NCBI GenBank assembly: GCA_964626595.1
Contig: CAZVFU010000096.1
Span: forward strand, 1 to 7,446
Source of the DNA: JAWLFI01 sp964626595
Lineage (GTDB): Bacteria; Bacteroidota; Bacteroidia; Chitinophagales; Saprospiraceae
Reading direction: 5' to 3'
Length of the DNA stretch: 7,446 nt
Position 1 is the first letter of the stretch. Every line of letters starts with the position of its first letter. The notes below the pieces were generated by a model. The model saw only the letters and a list, made by a program, of their open reading frames with translations, had not been told where the DNA came from and did no database searches. Below, piece by piece: positions 5,548 to 7,446 of the stretch. The translations under genes and the position numbers were made by a program.

Positions 5548-5729
5548 CTAGTGTCATTACCACTAAATAAGTATGGAAAAGTCGCAGTAGATTTTTGTTC
5601 AGATCAAGGCGCGACGAAGGAGCCTAGCCCTAGCTAAGCGACTGAGGAGCAACGAAGATATGAGCAAAAAGATCAAGACTTGGTCTGTAACGGATTGGGT
5701 GGTAAGGACACTAGTGGTCATGACACTAG
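5548..5729 (+). repeat. MITE-like element with terminal inverted repeats, copy 2
   Basis: The second, better preserved copy of the element at 56-221, in the same orientation. The left end, CTAGTGTCATTACCACTA (5548-5565), and right end, TAGTGGTCATGACACTAG (5712-5729), are inverted repeats at 17 of 18 positions. Both ends carry a TA next to GTGTCA/TGACAC, compatible with TA target duplication by an IS630/Tc1-type transposase; a CGAG on both sides (5543-5546 and 5730-5733) is an alternative, weaker duplication. The inner palindrome of copy 1 is kept as AGATCAAGACTTGGTCT (5670-5686), with one A-T pair turned into G-T. No protein is encoded; a short frame across its right half is chance. Mobilisation would need a transposase elsewhere. 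Confidence 0.78.
5700..5729 (+). repeat. tandem 15-bp duplication of the element's right end
   Basis: TGGTAAGGACACTAG (5700-5714) is directly followed by TGGTCATGACACTAG (5715-5729), 13 of 15 identical. The first unit lines up with the right end of copy 1, so the second accounts for almost the whole size difference between the two copies (166 against 182 bp). Confidence 0.65.
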
Positions 5730-5766
5730 CGAGGGCCGACTGAATAAGGAGCTGCGAATCGTAGCG

Positions 5767-5786
5767 ACCCCGGCTCCGGCCGGGGT
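5767..5786. repeat. strong 8-bp GC hairpin with tetraloop
   Basis: ACCCCGGC (5767-5774) pairs perfectly with GCCGGGGT (5779-5786) around a TCCG loop. It lies between the repeat element and the TonB receptor gene. No T-run follows on the plus strand and no gene end is close, so I cannot call it a terminator; it might cap upstream transcripts or be a palindromic repeat. Confidence 0.6.
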
Positions 5787-5873
5787 GATGCCCAACCCCA
5801 ATAAAAATCAAATCGTGGAATACTGGCAAACAAAACCAGTAGAAATTTGTCTTCATTTCAAAATATTACTTCT

Positions 5874-5905
5874 TTTGTAGAATTTAATTTGGGTTAATAT
5901 ATCTG
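5874..5905 (+). promoter_or_regulatory. possible promoter of the TonB receptor gene
   Basis: TTTG (5874-5877) is followed after exactly 20 bp by TATATCTG (5898-5905), a 7 of 8 match to TAnnTTTG. The spacing is ideal for Bacteroidota, but transcription would then begin at or next to the ATG at 5910, giving a leaderless or nearly leaderless message. TAATTTGG (5885-5892) is another 7 of 8 match without a -33 element. Confidence 0.3.
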
Positions 5906-5909
5906 GACT

Positions 5910-7446
5910 ATGAAAATACGTATTTTATTTGGGATGGTTTTTCTGCTGGCAAGCGGTTTGCTTTCGGCACAGGAAGTGATTCGCGGCCGAGTGACAGATG
6001 ACGGGCAGGGCATACCGGGAGCGAATGTCGCCGTAGCGGGGACAAGCACCGGAACAGCCACGGATATTGATGGTCGTTTTGAGTTAGAAACAACAGTAAA
6101 GCCGCCGGTCAACTTGTTGATTTCGGCCATTGGGTATGCGGAGGCAAAAGTGAGCTGGTCGCCTACAAATGGCGAGCTGTCTATCGCCCTGGAGCCGGTA
6201 GCCAGTAGTCTGGATCAGGTGGTGGTGAGTGCATCGCGATACGGTGAACGCATCATGGAGGCGCCGGTCGCAATTTATAAATTGTCGGGGGCAAAATTGA
6301 AAAGCATGGGTGGTGTAAGCGCCTATGAATCCATAGAGTCTATGCGAGGTATACAGGCGCAAAAGTCCAGTTTGTCCTTGCCGTCTTACAATACGCGGGG
6401 ATTCTCAGATCCGGGGAATTTCCGTTTTAAGCAGCAGCTGGATGGTTTTGATATGACGAATCCCATTGGGCTGGCCATAGCTAATACGATGGGCGTTTCT
6501 GATCTGGATATTTCCTCCGTAGAGTTGGTCCACGGTGCTGCTTCAGCATTGTATGGATCGGATGCATTCAACGGCGTATTGCGTTTCCAGTCGAAAAACC
6601 CCTTTGACTTCCCCGGCGTAAGCATGCAGACCAAAAGTGGAGTGACTGTTCAGGATGCCGCGGGGACGAACCCTTATTTTGAGCAAGACTTTCGCGTAGC
6701 CCATATCATGTCTGATAAAGTTGCTTTTAAAATGGATCTGAGTTATCGGAAGTTTCACGACTGGATCGGAGACGATCAAAGTCATCGCATTGCACCCGGC
6801 AGCTTCGATAATCGCGAAAACTTTCCCGATGCTCCGCCTGCCGATGGCTTTATTGCTCATGATGGAGTCCACAGTCTGGGAAATGAATATGGTAATGGCG
6901 TTGGCGTTGTGCCAGGAGTCAACTTTCTGGTTGGACCCGGCAATGACACCTTAAATATTATGGGAGCGCCCTTGACGCGAACGGGGATTACAGAAAAGGA
7001 TATTTTCACCCTACCCGACATCCAAAATAATGAGATGGAATCTTTTCGGGGGAGCTTTTCGTTTTTCTACCGCCCCATAAAAGACATGGAGCTAGAGTAT
7101 ACCTATAAACACTCGTTTAGCGACTGGCTCATCCGATCCAGCTCTACCTTTCCGCAATTTGACTACTTACAGCGCCTGCATTTGGTGCGCGCCAGTTACA
7201 AAGGTTTTACCGGACGCCTCTATCGACATAAACTGAACAACTTTCGCGGCTCCTGGTCAGCAGCCAATGCGGCTGACGCGGTGCAGCAGGCGCTCCGGCC
7301 GAATGAGGCCTGGGCCGCTGATTTTCGGGAGGAATATAGTCGCACCGGCTCTTTGCGCGATGCGCGACAATTTGCCGACCGTTTCATGCCCGGCGGTGCT
7401 GAGTTTAACTTACAGGATTTTCAAGCTGCGCTGGGCGCCAGTGCAC
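5910..7446 (+). CDS. TonB-dependent outer-membrane receptor, 3'-truncated by the window
   Basis: The first 512 codons are visible with no stop; such receptors usually reach 800-1000 residues. They import bulky nutrients (siderophores, glycans, peptides or cofactors) across the outer membrane using TonB-ExbBD energy. A signal peptide (MKIRILFGMVFLLASGLLSA, 1-20) is followed by a carboxypeptidase-regulatory-like beta-sandwich (about 23-95: VIRGRVTDDGQGIPGANV, TSTGTATDIDGRFEL, ISAIGYAEA), a TonB-box-like DQVVVSASR (102-110) and a plug domain (about 115-229) with NTRGF (161-165), QLDGFDM and VELVHGAASALYGSDAFNGV (204-223). Barrel strands follow. The start has no clear ribosome site, as is common in this phylum, and follows a gene-free 489-bp stretch, so it begins its own transcript. 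The substrate cannot be told; no SusD-like partner is in view, though one could lie beyond the edge. Confidence 0.93.
   Translation, partial: MKIRILFGMVFLLASGLLSAQEVIRGRVTDDGQGIPGANVAVAGTSTGTATDIDGRFELETTVKPPVNLLISAIGYAEAKVSWSPTNGELSIALEPVASSLDQVVVSASRYGERIMEAPVAIYKLSGAKLKSMGGVSAYESIESMRGIQAQKSSLSLPSYNTRGFSDPGNFRFKQQLDGFDMTNPIGLAIANTMGVSDLDISSVELVHGAASALYGSDAFNGVLRFQSKNPFDFPGVSMQTKSGVTVQDAAGTNPYFEQDFRVAHIMSDKVAFKMDLSYRKFHDWIGDDQSHRIAPGSFDNRENFPDAPPADGFIAHDGVHSLGNEYGNGVGVVPGVNFLVGPGNDTLNIMGAPLTRTGITEKDIFTLPDIQNNEMESFRGSFSFFYRPIKDMELEYTYKHSFSDWLIRSSSTFPQFDYLQRLHLVRASYKGFTGRLYRHKLNNFRGSWSAANAADAVQQALRPNEAWAADFREEYSRTGSLRDARQFADRFMPGGAEFNLQDFQAALGASA

Noticed and set aside
56..5729. A composite transposon formed by the two repeat copies
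   Set aside because: Neither copy encodes a transposase, the copies differ at about a fifth of positions, and the genes between are mostly ordinary envelope genes; two independent old insertions are simpler.
5599..5880. Open frames on both strands over the second repeat copy
   Set aside because: They cover a non-coding repeat whose first copy has no corresponding frame.
6084..6872. Three minus-strand frames of 82-109 codons
   Set aside because: Antisense to the TonB receptor, whose domains are continuous and clear through this region.
1..7446. CRISPR array, tRNA or rRNA
   Set aside because: No regularly spaced direct repeats and no cloverleaf or rRNA-like sequence noticed on either strand by eye.

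Overview
The window looks like a chromosomal segment of a Bacteroidota bacterium, possibly of the Saprospiria/Cytophagia type. The grounds are a TonB-dependent receptor with an N-terminal carboxypeptidase-regulatory-like domain, a DUF4199-type membrane protein, a LysM glucosaminidase, weak or absent Shine-Dalgarno sequences, and several matches to the Bacteroidota -7 element TAnnTTTG. This placement rests on gene families and signals, not on a marker gene.

Layout from left to right. (1) 56-221: a degenerate 166-bp repeat with terminal inverted repeats. (2) 278-1575, minus strand: a two-gene operon of a secreted outer-membrane beta-barrel protein followed 17 bp later by a HupE/UreJ-family membrane protein, with a promoter near 1642-1673. 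(3) 1576-2116: a long gene-free stretch holding that promoter, a perfect 18-bp palindrome and, just before the next gene, two near-identical 12-bp palindromic sites 20 bp apart. (4) 2117-3119, plus strand: two overlapping genes, a GNAT-like protein and an Xre-type helix-turn-helix protein, that look like a toxin-antitoxin pair; the paired palindromes are the obvious autoregulatory operator. (5) 3161-3196: a hairpin between convergent genes. (6) 3256-4608, minus strand: a secreted peptidoglycan glucosaminidase with LysM repeats. (7) 4658-4810: a sharply bounded GC-rich non-coding island (about 78% G+C by hand count). (8) 4914-5420, plus strand: a small four-helix membrane protein (DUF4199-like). 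(9) 5421-5909: a gene-free stretch with two GC-rich hairpins around a second copy of the terminal-inverted-repeat element (5548-5729). (10) 5910 to the window edge, plus strand: the first 512 codons of a TonB-dependent receptor.

Four gene units (envelope operon, glucosaminidase, DUF4199 protein, TonB receptor) are envelope functions that look like ordinary resident genes. The accessory material is the AT-rich GNAT/Xre module, the MITE-like repeat present twice in direct orientation around about 5.3 kb, and the GC-rich island. The strongest leads are the repeat family, which aligns without gaps over 139 columns at 111 identities and carries matching TIRs, and the GNAT/Xre pair with its two-site operator.
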